DNA of 64,000 bases. It comes from Amoeboaphelidium protococcarum. Its lineage: Eukaryota; Aphelidiomycota; Aphelidea. Numbering within the stretch: the first letter of the stretch is position 1; each line of letters begins with the position of its first letter. Below are positions 1-11,215 of the stretch, piece after piece. The notes beneath the pieces were generated by a model, which saw nothing but the letters and a program-made list of their open reading frames with translations, did not search any database and had not been told where the DNA came from. Position numbers and translations under genes: made by a program. The stretch spans positions 62,001-126,000 of the forward strand of contig JALECJ010000258.1 in assembly GCA_023515745.1 (NCBI GenBank), in the 5' to 3' direction.

Positions 1-758
1 CTTTACTACTGCGATTGTCCAATGCTACCAGAAGATTACTGCATTCGATGTTAATACTCCATTACTTGTTCATCCGCCATCTCCTCAGCCTCGACAATCT
101 TACAAATCTTCACCAGAACTTGACCTTGATCTTCCTTCACAAGCTCCAGAATATTTTATCCAAGCGTCCACAGATACTCACGGAATTATTCAGATAGAGA
201 ATCTAGACGTTTAAAGTATTTATTGATAATGTTAATAACTGTCGGTCCCTAAGTCTTGGCCTAGTGCACGGTGATATCTCTAAACTCTTCCAGTTTATAC
301 AACTCATAATGAATCTGGAGCAGAGAATCAGCCGGTCCAAGTATGTTCTCACTCTCCACTCTGATCATTTATGATAATCTTTCAACGTCTTGACTCAGAG
401 CCTGGAATCTCACAATAATCTCCTTGGTCTTGACAAAGTTCTAGTGTGTCTTACTTATACGCTTAATCTTGTCATAGTTTTAAATCTAAATCTGACTATT
501 CTTGCACACATCTTCCACTTACTTTACCCATTCCTACATAGACTTGATGGATTACTCACTTCTCTGCAAAGCGGACAGACTTTCTTCATATCCATCCAGC
601 TTATCTCCAACCACACGCTTCAGAACGGCATCCAGGCTCTACTTCTCCTACTAATACTTTGCAATCAAGTGAGGGAGTTTAGTTTACAAATCCTCTGGCT
701 AAGGCAACAACTAAGCCACTTTCTACTAAGCTTCTTCCAGCGCATCTGCCAATGACAT
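1..758 (-). CDS. SEC6: Exocyst subunit Sec6 (partial, N-terminal 252 residues)
   Basis: Sec6 is part of the exocyst, which tethers secretory vesicles to the plasma membrane. The reading frame starts at the ATG ending at 758 (MSLADALEEA) and runs off the left edge of the window. The helical N-terminal region matches fungal Sec6 in order: GDKLDGYEESL, then DKIKRISKTHQNF, then IHYELYKLEEFRD, KYFKRLDSLSEQFREYLW and the ILELVKEDQG/KIVEAEE block. About 20 in-frame TAA/TAG codons fall where Gln is suitable and no TGA is seen. An open frame continues upstream of 758 to about 1001, but that stretch looks like promoter DNA, so I start at 758. The family call is from remembered alignments; the missing C-terminal half cannot be assessed. 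Confidence 0.85.
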
Positions 759-997
759 TTTTTTAACCACTGGATACTTACTTACTTGATATATCAATGC
801 AAATTTTGATAAAGACAACAGCCTTCTGAGCGTATCGAAGAACAGAAAGAGAGTACGAATACGCGGAAAGGTAACGCGAGTGAACTTTGAGGCTGAAACA
901 CGACGCGCTTCGTTGTTTGAATAAAGTGAAACGAGAGGATACTTTGAGCAATGAAATTTGATGTATTGTATTGAAACCGCAATCACAATCTCGGTCA
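759..997. promoter_or_regulatory. Upstream region of SEC6 with GAAACG-type elements
   Basis: No gene is seen here. Between about 860 and 925 there are a GTGAAACGAGAGG element, a GCTGAAACACGACGCGC stretch and a GGTAACGCGAG stretch. The same GAAAC plus CGCG combination recurs upstream of many other genes in this window, so it is probably part of the SEC6 promoter. The function is inferred from recurrence only. Confidence 0.45.
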
Positions 998-2569
998 TCA
1001 TTCAAGATCCAAGTCAACAATTTCCGTGATTTTGCCATTGGCTTTCTCTGCCATTTCAAAGTCAATAATGCGGACGCGTCCACTACTGTCAATAGTCATA
1101 TTCGGCAATCGAACATCTCCATGCCGATAACCGAGAGCATGAATTTTATCAAGGGCCTCTTAAACATCAGCTTTACGCTCACTGTACTGCTCAGTAGTCA
1201 TAGTTTATCCGACATTTTCCAACACGATAACCAGCAGCATACCACACAAAGTACCGTAGGCGAAAAACTTTGGAATCACTGTGCCCTACAATGACTCTAG
1301 AGCCTTGTACACTTCAACCTCATTATTGAACTTTTGCAATGCATTTGGCTTCTTTGACAGATCCACAGTCTTGAAAATGACTCCTTATTAATCTGCCAAA
1401 TTTCCTAAAGCAACTGCCCCATATCTACCGCGATAAATTACGTTTGTCCAATGGCAGTAAGCATCTAGAGCGACTGACTTGTAACTAACCACATGAGCTT
1501 CTCTGAAGAGAGCCGCACTTTGAACTGAGCTGATAGGTGGTGGCACATACAACCATTCTTTCCCAGAGCTTTCAATCAGAGACAGCAAATAGATCCATGC
1601 AGCTACTAATGTGTACGGCTATCTCTGAGAACATTTGATGACCGGTGAACACTCCAGCACTGATCGCCCCTGCTGATCAGTATCTTCCACTTTGCGAAAG
1701 AATATTGTCTCATCGAATGTAGTGAGAACACCATATCGGTGGCGATTTATAGTCATATAAACGTAGACTTACTCAACCGCTCGAATGATCTTACCTTTGT
1801 GAACCGTTTCAGCCTCGTCATTGCACTTTTACTTCTTAGTCTCAAAGTCGACGTATTGTTAATTGTAGCTCGGAATCAGATCAACAAGACTATCAATCGC
1901 CCACGGAGTCTTTATTTCAACCGTTAGTTTCGATAGTTCCTTGCCTTCATCAGATAACCAAATTCGATCTGGATCCCCCAATACTGAGCTGCCCGAAATA
2001 GGCACAAAACCGCAATTACTACCAAAATACGCGTAATCATTATGCTACGAGAGTGACCGACAGCACTCAGAAACTACCGCAAATAAGGTATAATCACACA
2101 AGGCTTATACTTATTATTCGTTGCGGACGGATGCTTGCATTAGCATTAGCATTGATATATTCCTATCATTTTCCTAATCAGGTATTTGAGCAATAAAATC
2201 TACAACCTTCCGATCAAAGTCGGCCCAGACGCGTAAATCAAGCTGCGTGATATCAGGATACTTTTAGCTAACACTTGTTGTAGTTTATTAACCACTCCTA
2301 TGAACTCCAACACGACACTAATTCAGTGTAACATTGACACCATCATAAACTGTTCTAAGCACTTTATTATCTGTCTCAACGAGATATTGAAAAATATCAT
2401 GTCCATGCAAACTATCTTTCTGTATCAGCTATTCCCTGGTTATATACAACCACTCTTAATAAGCCAGCAACTGCTTTTCTTTAAGCTCATTGATCAACTG
2501 TTCTGGTTTAGGCTGCAGAGAGTTTAGATAATTTAAAAGGCCAATAATATCTTCATTTACATCAGACAT
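998..2569 (-). CDS. PD-(D/E)XK nuclease-like domain fused to a protein kinase-like domain
   Basis: A single frame of 523 residues, ATG at 2569 to TGA at 998-1000, no intron, with many TAA/TAG read as Gln. The middle carries a restriction-endonuclease-like signature: GDPDRIW near residue 199, then VEIKTPW with E218 and K220, which fits the D...ExK core. The C-terminal 150 residues are kinase-like: a QKFNNEVEVYKAL helix, the catalytic loop HGDVRLPNM (483-491), and DFE at 503-505 in place of DFG. The kinase domain ends right after DFE, so the C-lobe is very short. Such nuclease-kinase fusions are known from early-diverging fungi and oomycetes, some tied to Crinkler-type effectors, though no LxLFLAK-type leader is present here. 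Catalytic residues look intact. The biological role is unknown; effector, self-defence or mobile-element activity are all possible. Confidence 0.8.
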
Positions 2570-2930
2570 GGCTTATATATCAAAAGATAAATTAGAAAAT
2601 AATGCCTAGATGGAAGAAAAGTTGATCGTGATTTGATGTGAGATCTCAAAATCGAAAGTTAATCCAAATTGGTTCAATCAGTGAAGTGAACTAAGTCACG
2701 CGAAATAATCGTTACTTTATGATGATTCGGCTGTCATGACTAAAGATAGATTATCGTGAGAAAAAAAATTGCATGTACAAAAGTAGATGAATATTGATAA
2801 TGCCATATGGCGGGTCACAACTTAGCAACAAGATGAAGGCAATAAGACGCAGAATTGCTACAGTACAATATTTATTCTAGCAGTTGAGGGTGAAACGAAA
2901 AGCGCGTGTTTAAAGGGTCGCATTGCCAGC
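2570..2930. promoter_or_regulatory. Intergenic region between two divergent genes
   Basis: AT-rich, with no recognisable gene on either strand. A GTGAAACGAAAAGCGCG element lies at about 2890-2906, some 25-40 bases before the possible plus-strand start at 2931. It is one of the clearest copies of the GAAACG element seen at other gene starts. Confidence 0.4.
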
Positions 2931-3354
2931 ATGAAAGTCTCAGCACAGTTCCAGATGAAACACTTCAAAAATACGCTCATCTTTCTCGTATTCTGATTGA
3001 TAGGTAGAGCTTAAAAGGAAATGGCATTTGATTGCTCTCTTTTGTTACCTACGCTATCAATATTGTAACATTCAAAATCCCTAAAGTAAAGAATCCGTCA
3101 ATTTTGACACCTCTGACACGCTTTAGTCTTGTAAACCGCGGGAACAGAAAAATCATTCAACATGTGATAATAGAACTCTCTCAAGTTATTACTTTGCTTT
3201 GTCACTTCATAGTCAAAATGGAGACATGGAGGAGGTGCCACATAAATATTTTAACAGAGTCAGTCCATCAGGCCTGTTAAATGAGCGAGTTCCTAATGAT
3301 AGAAACAGCTTTGAATAATTTGTGTTGACAAGGACATTTAAATTGATCAAGTGA
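2931..3354 (+). CDS. Possible small protein, frame needs a 16-nt intron or has a +1 shift
   Basis: Not recognised. An ATG at 2931 (MKVSAQFQMKHF) is followed by a coding-like frame that hits TGA after 21 codons. From about 3003 the +1 frame is open to TGA 3352-3354 and looks coding (LKRKWHLIALFCYL, then SSYYFALSLHSQNGDMEEV, then SGLLNERVPNDRNSFEQF), using TAA/TAG as Gln. Removing GTATTCTGATTGATAG (2987-3002 by frame) would join the two parts. That would be an unusually small intron compared with 44-88 nt elsewhere; a sequencing indel or another splice is equally possible. Its promoter-like GAAACG element and its place between two minus-strand genes support a real gene. The opposite strand has only weaker frames. 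Confidence 0.4.
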
Positions 3355-3559
3355 AGTAATAAGATCGGTCTTATATAACAAGTGAAGGTCACCGACAGAA
3401 TGTCAAGAGATACACTACCTACTAAACGAACGGTAACAAAGGTTCATATCTTTAGGCATATTTCTGTGCCTAATGTTGGTGGAGATCGACGCGAGATAAC
3501 AGCATAAACATAATACGTAATCCAATTTAATCAACAATCATAACTTACAGCAGAAGCTG

Positions 3560-3916
3560 TCAATATTTACCAGCGTTATTATTTACTTGCTAAGTCAAAT
3601 CAGCGACCGTGGCCTGCAGTTAATCACGCTTTGTAATCATCTCATTCAGATAGTCCACCGTCTTTTATAGTATCACAGCCTCACTTTTATTCTACTTATT
3701 ACTTTTATCTTGCAGCGATGGTACTAGCTACTACAACTCCTTAAATCTATCCCGCAATAACTATCGCCGTTTTTATTCTGATTACATGTGAGGCTTCTTT
3801 GATTATTCAGTGCTTACGCTCTCAGCTGATCCTCCATCTTCGTCTTCATTTCGTTCATTACTAGCAGTATCTGCTTATGAATTTTAGATTCTATCACCAA
3901 TTTACTCACCAGACAT
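3560..3916 (-). CDS. bHLH-zipper transcription factor, Max/Mlx-like
   Basis: A 118-residue protein, ATG at 3916 and TGA at 3560-3562. After a short acidic, Ser/Gln-rich leader comes a basic region and helix 1 (HMQSEQKRRQLLRDRFKEL), a loop, helix 2 (EAVILQKTVDYLNEMI) and a short leucine-zipper-like tail (LQATVADLTQQV). The H...E..RR spacing in the basic region fits E-box (CACGTG-type) binding. It is short and has no activation domain, so it probably works as a dimer with another bHLH protein. In-frame TAA/TAG codons are frequent. No TGA or splice is needed. The 3355-3559 gap separating it from the convergent plus-strand candidate shows nothing else. Confidence 0.8.
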
Positions 3917-4124
3917 ACTAAAGAATTTTATATTCAAAGCAGTCACTTTAGTTTAGATCGCGTTGCAATTTAGCTTGTTCAACTATAAAAGTGAACGGAA
4001 GATCAAACATTAATGAGGAAGCGCGTCATACAAACTCCTGAAAATATAAAACGTCAAAAAGTTTTACAAACACTGCTATTCATTATTATTATTACAAGCT
4101 AAAGCTAAACAAATCAACCAAAAA

Positions 4125-5531
4125 TCAATCCAAATCTGCCGAGAGTGCACTATCTTTGTGAAGTCTCTTCTGATTACGAGCTGCAAGTTGATCTCTGCTC
4201 TTTTGTCTCTTGTCAATCTTTCTCTCATCATTAGCGAGTTTCTTCATTTGACGCACAGCCTTCTTGCTTTGTTGTTAAACCGGTTCCATAGCTGACTCTT
4301 GCGGGCTCTGTGCCACATAACTTGATCTCCCATTATGTACAGAGTCATACAGGATAGTGTGCAAGTTATCGTCCGAATTTTGGATTAAAGTGTCGTAAAA
4401 ATCGCCTAACGCAAGTCGAAGGAACTCAACCTTGCGCTTCACCTAATGTCTACTGTCTTGTCCACTTTAACTGACTGCAGATTCATCGCCATCACTTTGA
4501 TACGCATCAGCATGTAATAGTTCGCCATCCAAAGCATTGGAGTACTCACGAAACAACTTCTTCTACTCCTTCCTCTCTTTTTTATGAATCTTCTTTACAC
4601 TTTTAAACTAACCAGCTTGGTCTTGCATTCCAGAGCTAAGGTTCTACAACTGAGAACTAAATTGATTTTCATAACGAGCCAGCAATTAATCTACGTCCTC
4701 AAATGAATTGTCGCTATAATACGCTTTTGTTTCCAATAGAATAAGGTAATTCTCAGCTGCTCTAGATTTAACATCTAGTTTATCGGAGCCCAAACAATCA
4801 AGATAAAAGTCCAACACCTACTCAAGCGAGTCAATTCTGATAGAACCTGCTTATGGCGAGCGAGGTGCAGATTCGCTCATCTTTTGCCAATAATCTGCAA
4901 TTAAGTGAGGAAGCGTCGCCATTATGAATCCTTCACACAAAAGAGCGGAAGCTTAATACTAAGCAGAGTTCACGCCTAAATCCAATAATCTGCCGTAAAG
5001 TTCTTCAACATCCAGCAAATCATTTTTACACACCACAGCTGCAATAACTATACTGGTTAAAGCATAAATCACATTAACATCCAGATTACTATCCTTGATG
5101 CCAGGTGATGGTTAAAAGTGCTTCTATAATGCCTTGACACTATCTTTCACCACTTCACTAGAGTCTGTGACATCATTATCGTATAATAGGAACTACGACC
5201 GACCAAGCATCTTACAAGCAAGAGTAATTTCGTTACTATCTTGACTATTTTTGACAATTCTGATCAAGGAATGCCATAAATCGCTGCACTGCGTTCCATC
5301 TACGGCACCATCAGAGTAAATCGAAGGTAGGTGTTTAATTATCGATTTCAAAGCCTCAACTCTGATTTAAGTTCGCTTCTCTCCAAGTAGCTAAATACTA
5401 TCTTTCATATCAAATCCATTAGTCTACTCGTCACCAGATTCATAGGCAGCTTCACTGGTCACGGCATCGCCATCAACATCCATCGAGTCTCTGACGCTAT
5501 TCTTCTCTGGCTTATTACTCTTGCGAGGCAT
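4125..5531 (-). CDS. Interferon-related developmental regulator (IFRD)-like protein
   Basis: A 468-residue intronless protein, ATG at 5531 and TGA at 4125-4127. It starts with a basic leader (MPRKSNKPEK) and an acidic stretch, then shows the helical repeat of the IFRD family: GEKRTQIRVEALKSIIKHLPSIY near residue 70, LWHSLIRIVKNSQDSNEI, and a long helical domain to about residue 330. The C-terminal quarter is basic and charged (KAVRQMKKLANDERKIDKR), as in IFRD proteins. Family members act as transcriptional co-regulators and some bind ribosomes; the role here is inferred. The 5532-5821 gap before the next gene holds GTTGAAACAATAATC-type sequence and a CGCGGCG stretch. Confidence 0.7.
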
Positions 5532-5821
5532 TTCTCTGGATACTTTTTCAGATTATATTTCAATTCCAGCTTTAGGATAAAGAGTCAAATTCGCTATGGA
5601 TATACGTCGTTAGCTGGAGGAAAAACTAAAATTATAACAATATTCGAATACAGCGTTGTTCGAACGATGATAGTTCGCACGGTGATGAATGCTGAGGCGC
5701 GGCGATCAGAGAAACAAAGTTGAAACAATAATCACCGACGAGTCACACTCTGGCGACAATGGACATGGATGGCATAATTTGAAAAAAATTTATATTGAAA
5801 TATTCGAGCGTATTACGATAT

Positions 5822-7531
5822 TCAAATATCCAAAGATCGTATAATCACAGAGAACAAATCCTCGGGTAAGTAGTACTGAAGGATAAGAAGTTTGAGTTTG
5901 CATTGCATCCTCAGGTCTTTCTATTCCACCTCCAATTCTTCGATTTCTAGTTATACATTTCCCATGATTTCATCAAGCTCAATTTACTCTGTTTTGATTA
6001 ACTTTTATAGACTTTAAATCTGCTTTTCCTGATCTTTAATCTAATCTAATATCGACGCGTAAGTCCGCTTCATCTAATGACCGTTCGCGAGTAACTGCTC
6101 TAGATCCAACACAGCTTGCTCTTCTTCTCTTTTAGCAGCCTAAACGTTAGCCTTCTCTTTCAGCAATTCATCGTCTAGCCTGCGATATTCTTCTACTAAA
6201 TTCTTACCTCCAACTACAATCTTAGATTAAAGATTCTGCAGCTCTTGTTCCATTGACTGACGCTAAGTTCGCTCTTTAGTCAAAATATCTCTTTTCTATT
6301 CTACAGCCTAAATTAATCTCTACTTTTCAATCTCGTTCATGCTGATATCTGATTAGATTTCTTGCAATTATTCATTTAACTGATCCAGCTAAGATTGCTC
6401 CAGTGCGCTAAGCTCTGCTTCATTTGAACTATCCATTTCCGATTAGATTTACTAAATTTGATTTTACACCTAAAGCACCATGGCATCCTGAGGCTTATCA
6501 TTCACCAATGGCTTATTCTTTATTTACTTTGCACGCCAAGCATATCTCAAAGTATTCAGCGTCTCAGATAGATTGCTCTAATCTGGGCTTATGGTGGCTA
6601 TCATTAACGTTTTCGAATTGCCTCCCAACGCATCTTGAAGTAGTCGCGTAAGTTTGCTATCTCTGTATGGAATATGAGGAGCACCGGATACTATTGAGCT
6701 CATGACGTGTGCGAGAGCAGTAAGCGAAAGATTGATCTTGGCAGCTTCTGCAAATCTGATACCAGTGGATTAAGTCTTCGATTAGCGCTCACTTCCAGCA
6801 AGATCAACCAGACTGAGTTTTCCCACCTTCACATTAGCTACTCCACCATTCTACGATCGTTGGCATTATTCAACAAAAACTTGAAATACAGCGTGCGATC
6901 GAGATGAGACATCATTCATGGCTGTAGCGCCTGTGGCTCTATTAGCTTATCCTTTCTGCAGCAACGCTGTCAACTCATCATAAGATTGCACAACGACTTC
7001 AGATAGACCAACTACAGATATTGCCCCATATCTATCCTTTAGCTCTAATTTATCTATAGATGAGCCATTTTACCTCTAATCAGACAGTAAATCCCTTAGT
7101 TCTTCATTATAAATCTCAACAAATGATGCTCTGATAAGATACGTAACATTCTTGTCCTTCGATGACGAGATCGTTTCAAAAATTCTTCTGAAACATCGAG
7201 GCATTACTCCTACAGCCTCCTCCTGCTACAATTGGCCTTACATGGTAAACGTCTTACCACTTCCAGTCTGACCATATGCAAAAATGGTTCCATTATATCC
7301 CTAAAGAACGCTGTCTACAATATCTGTGCACGATTTTAAAAAAATCTCTTTCTGCTACGAATATTGATCGTAGCATTGATCAAATGTGAATCTCTTCTCA
7401 TCAGATGTTGAAACAACAACATTGTCTTCAACTCTGATAACAGAAGATTCAGAATTTAAATCAATCCCTTTTGGCAGTGGTTTTACACGAACAGCAACTT
7501 TAATACGCTCCCTAGAACTTTCTTTCGACAT
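5822..7531 (-). CDS. Kinesin-2-like motor protein
   Basis: A 569-residue protein, ATG at 7531 ([19 protein letters not shown]), TGA at 5822-5824. The motor domain is complete: P-loop GQTGSGKT at 87-94, switch [12 protein letters not shown], switch [10 protein letters not shown], and the neck-proximal [14 protein letters not shown]. The run [14 protein letters not shown] and the IKNKP segment are typical of kinesin-2 (KIF3/KIF17). A coiled coil follows (about 360-540). There is no long tail, so it is short for a heterotrimeric kinesin-2 chain. Kinesin-2 drives intraflagellar transport, which hints at a flagellated stage, although non-ciliary uses exist. In-frame UAR codons sit inside the motor, for example within the ATM-Q-GQ run, so the frame needs the altered code. 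Confidence 0.85.
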
Positions 7532-7680
7532 CCTTACTGAGTGTCGCAACGTTTCAATGAAGTGAAAAATGTTAATTTATGCTATAGTCACCATGACTAC
7601 ATTGAGGAAATCTAGTAAACTAATAACATGACAAAACTCATACTAAACTCCGTAAAAGAGGAGACTTTATTACATTGATA

Positions 7681-7959
7681 TCACTTTGCCAACATCTGAG
7701 CACACTTGTTTAATAGAACACTGACTTCTTCAATGTCCTTGACCACAATTTGAATGTCATCTGACATCGTTTCAGACTTGGAGTTCAACGCGTGCACGCG
7801 CTGTGCCAGATGAGTTCTGTGAGTTGCAAACAGAGCCTTGAACGCGCCCATCAACTGATCTTCAATAGATTACAACTACATCAATTATTGATTATGGAAC
7901 TCTTTAATTTACTAGCCAAACTTGGTCTCAATTTCATCATTTGTTTTGTTGTTATTCAT
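7681..7959 (-). CDS. Small coiled-coil protein of unknown function
   Basis: A 92-residue frame, ATG at 7959 (MNNNKTNDEIETKF) and TGA at 7681-7683. It is almost wholly helical with heptad-like spacing, and has the pattern of small subunits of multi-protein assemblies such as BLOC-1/BORC or the DASH ring. I cannot assign it to either. UAR codons fall in a Gln-rich helix (HNQQLMQLQSIEDQ). It lies between kinesin-2 and SUA5, all on the same strand, with independent promoters. Confidence 0.6.
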
Positions 7960-8068
7960 TGTAATGTATGCAGGACCACTTAATTGCAGTTGAGATGTTA
8001 GATAGAAGTTGATAAAGAGGAAAAAGGGTGAAACAAAAAAAAGAGAAATCTAAAAGTTCATCAAAATT

Positions 8069-9112
8069 TCACTAAGCCGATTTTTTCAATCGATCCATAA
8101 CAGCAGCTCCAAGACCACAACTGCTTACAATAGGAGCATAGATAATGTCACATCCCACTTCATCCAAATATCGCAAGGCGCGAAATAAATGCTTTGCGTA
8201 TATTACGTTATCTTTATCTGATTAAATATCATAAATGACAAGCTTAGATCCATCTATACAGTGTTCTCTGATTTCAGATTCAAGAAAGGACTCATTTAGT
8301 TATGTGAGACGTATTAAACCAATACAACGACCAGAATCATTAAATGAAAGCTCATTAGCATCAGAATATAGTCGAACACTAGCAGATGGCGCGTAATGCT
8401 TGTACTTCATACCGGGTGTAGCGGGCTTATTGGTATCAATCAGTGAATGTCTAGACGCGTCAAAATATTCTGCATTCTCGTAACCAGGTACTTTACGTAA
8501 ATCCTCTAGCGAAAGACCTCCTGGTCGCAATATCAATGGAGTACCAGGGATTGTGAGTGCATCGACTACAGTACTTTCTAAACCGACAGAACACTCTTCA
8601 TCCGCATCCTGTATGATCAATGAAATCAGACCATTAAGATCATTCCTAACGTATGCAGCACGCGTAGGAGACACCTTAGTAGAGAGGTTGGCTGATGGCG
8701 CAGAGAGCGGTTTACCAACACGGCGGATAATCTCGCGCGCGATAGGATTAGCTGGACATCTTACACCGACAGTACCTTTGCCCGGGATTCTAAGTATAAC
8801 AGTGAGCGGTCCTGGCCAATATTTGGATAGTAATTCCAAATATATCTGCGGTATATTGCCATAAAATCTATACGCCATCTCAATATCACAAACGTGTTCA
8901 ATCAATGGATTATCGGAAGGTCGATTCTTTACTTTGTAAATCTTTTGCACAGCCTTAGGATTGGTCGAATCAGCAGCCAAACCGTACACTGTCTCTGTGG
9001 GAATAGCCACCAGCTCTCCCGCTTTCAGTAAATCCACAGCCTCTTTAATATTCTTATCATCTTATATATCACCCACTGATACCAATGCTATACGCGTATT
9101 ATATGAATTCAT
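8069..9112 (-). CDS. SUA5: Threonylcarbamoyl-AMP synthase Sua5
   Basis: A 347-residue protein, ATG at 9112 (MNSYNTRIALVSVG), TGA at 8069-8071. The YrdC domain (about 20-220) shows AIPTETVYGLAADS, the KNRPSDNPLI helix and GTVGVRCPANPIA. It makes threonylcarbamoyl-AMP for the t6A modification at position 37 of ANN-decoding tRNAs. A C-terminal Sua5 domain follows the linker TPGMKYKHYAPSASV. Length matches fungal Sua5. It is divergent from the GH5 gene with about 280 bases between them. Confidence 0.93.
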
Positions 9113-9393
9113 ATTGTATATCGAAAATTCTATATCTTTTCGCCAGTAGCGCCGAACAACAAAATGATGCTAACAGGTCGGTCGCGATGTAAATGCGGAG
9201 AGAAAGAGAGAGATGTCTGAGCGCGCACGGTGATCTTTCGCAGAACTTGACTGGTCGTTTCTCGCGTCAATCTCTCTCTTTTCGTCCTGTTCGTTTTGAC
9301 AGGCATCTACTTTCCTCACTTGCACTTGTGTATTTGCTTTCATTAGTATCTATTGGTGGCGGCTGTCTTGAGAAGCCCATCTATATTCTTATT
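9113..9393. promoter_or_regulatory. Divergent promoter, SUA5 and GH5 gene
   Basis: The region has a GA tract (about 9196-9211, GAGAGAAAGAGAGAGATG), a GAGCGCGCACGG stretch and TCGTTTCTCGCGTC near 9256-9270. This is the CGTTTC plus CGCG pattern seen at other starts. An in-frame ATG at 9193 would extend the GH5 protein into this area, but the sequence looks regulatory. Confidence 0.4.
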
Positions 9394-11043
9394 ATGATTA
9401 TCGCCTTGCATTCTGTTTTGTTAAGCTTGGCTGTATTAATAAGCTGCTTGTTCTCTTTGGGATATGGTAAACTGGTGACTGAGGATCAGCTGCCATTGAG
9501 AACTAGCGGTAGATGGATAGTGGACAGTTACGGTAAACGGGTGAAATTGGGCTGTATCAACTGGCATGGTGCTCATATGAACACTTATGCTCCGTCTGGA
9601 TTGCATTTTAAGTCTAGCAAGTACATCGCTTAGAAAATTCGCTCTCTTGGCTTCAACTGTGTGAGATTAAATTGGTCCCTGGAACTGGTTCTCCGCAATC
9701 CAGTTGTGAATAGAGATGCGATTAAGGCAATGTTAGAGAGTGGAAGATTGGATCCATCAGTGCAAGATCACCACGCCTTGTCTATAATCGACGCCGTCAT
9801 TGAGGATCTGGCCAGTGAATAGGTGATGGTAATTCTAGATAATCATGTGAGTGATCCCACTTGGTGCTGTGATCCCCGCGATGCCAATGGTTTATGGTTT
9901 AATGAGAGATATTCTGCTGAAGATTTTGAACGTGCCTGGGTACTGATGGCTCAGAGATATGCTCACGAGAAGTACGTGATAGGCACAGATCTACGTAATG
10001 AAATCAGACCAGATATCCAGTTTAGTGTGAAGCCATTCTAGATACCTAAAGTTGTCGTAAAATTGCCAGGTTGGAATAGCGGTGACATTCGCGTACCTTT
10101 GAAGAGTTATGCACCAGAAATATACAATTATGATCATCCAGATCTGACTGATATTAAGAATAGAGCCTTGTTGTTCGTGTTCAAACAAGTTATCGCAGTG
10201 ACGCAGGTTGAAGTTTATGACTGGCGCACTGCAGCCACGCGTGTTGGTAATTCTATCATGAAAGTGAACAAGAATGTAATGATTATTGTCCAGGGACTGT
10301 TTGATATTAATGCATATCTTCCTAATGCTGTGCAGTTGATCTTGTATTACCTCAAGATTGATCCTGATTTGCATCGTCTGGTCGGCAAGTACTTTGATAT
10401 TCCACTATCTGTGACTGAGCATGAATAGATTCACAATCTGACTGGCATCAGAAATCATCCCATCGAGTTTGGCTAGTCTCGTTATAACATCAATATGGAC
10501 AATCGCCTCGTTTACTCTGCTCATGTGTATCCATTCTTCTATCAAGGTAGCAGGTACAGTTGGAATGGAACTGATCCATCGTATGAGTCTTACGCGTAGA
10601 CTTTGGATACTTTTTGGGGATACATATTCAAGGAGAGCATTGCACCACTCTGGGTAGGTGAGACTGGCAATTTCGGATCTGCTCGTGGACTTGAGCCGTC
10701 GTGGTTGAATTACAACTTGAGATACTTGAGGGAGAATGATTTGGATTTTGCTTACTGGCCACTGGCTGATGCTCGACCTATAATCGATTCTGATGGCAAG
10801 TTCAGTGCTGGTGGAGATGAATACGCTCTACTTAATCGTGATTTTAGCGATCTTCAGTACCGGCCAATGTATGAAAGTTTCAAGGACTTGTTTGAGCCAA
10901 CTCAGTCTGAAGATTTGGTGGAATCAGCGAGAAGTAATGGTAGTAGCTCGGGGTTTACCTGGTTGTGGGATTTTGCTTCTGAATAGCTTTAGCAGGTATA
11001 CAAAGCATTGACTGAATAATCGAATGAATTTGTCTTCTTTTGA
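9394..11043 (+). CDS. Secreted glycoside hydrolase family 5 enzyme
   Basis: A 549-residue protein if started at the ATG at 9394 (MIIALHSVLLSLAVLISCLF, a signal peptide), ending TGA 11041-11043. An upstream in-frame ATG at 9193 exists but would bury the signal. The GH5 TIM barrel is visible: LGCINWHGAHMN, RSLGFNCVRLNWS, VMVILDNHVSDPTWCC, the acid/base block DLRNEIRP (E203) and the nucleophile block WVGETGNFG (E423). Both catalytic Glu residues are present. It probably cuts a beta-linked polysaccharide outside the cell; substrate cannot be told. UAR codons occur throughout. A serine-rich stretch near the C-terminus (SARSNGSSSG) precedes a short tail. Confidence 0.85.
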
Positions 11044-11215
11044 CATAGTGTAGTAATAAAGTATTTGAATATAAATATCAGGCAGGTAAACATCATTTAT
11101 TTAAACCACAACAACAATAACAATAACAACAATTACTATAACAAAACCAACTTGACTTGTATCGTAAGATTCTCTTCTCTAAACATTAACACCAAAAATG
11201 TCCTCCATACGCATT

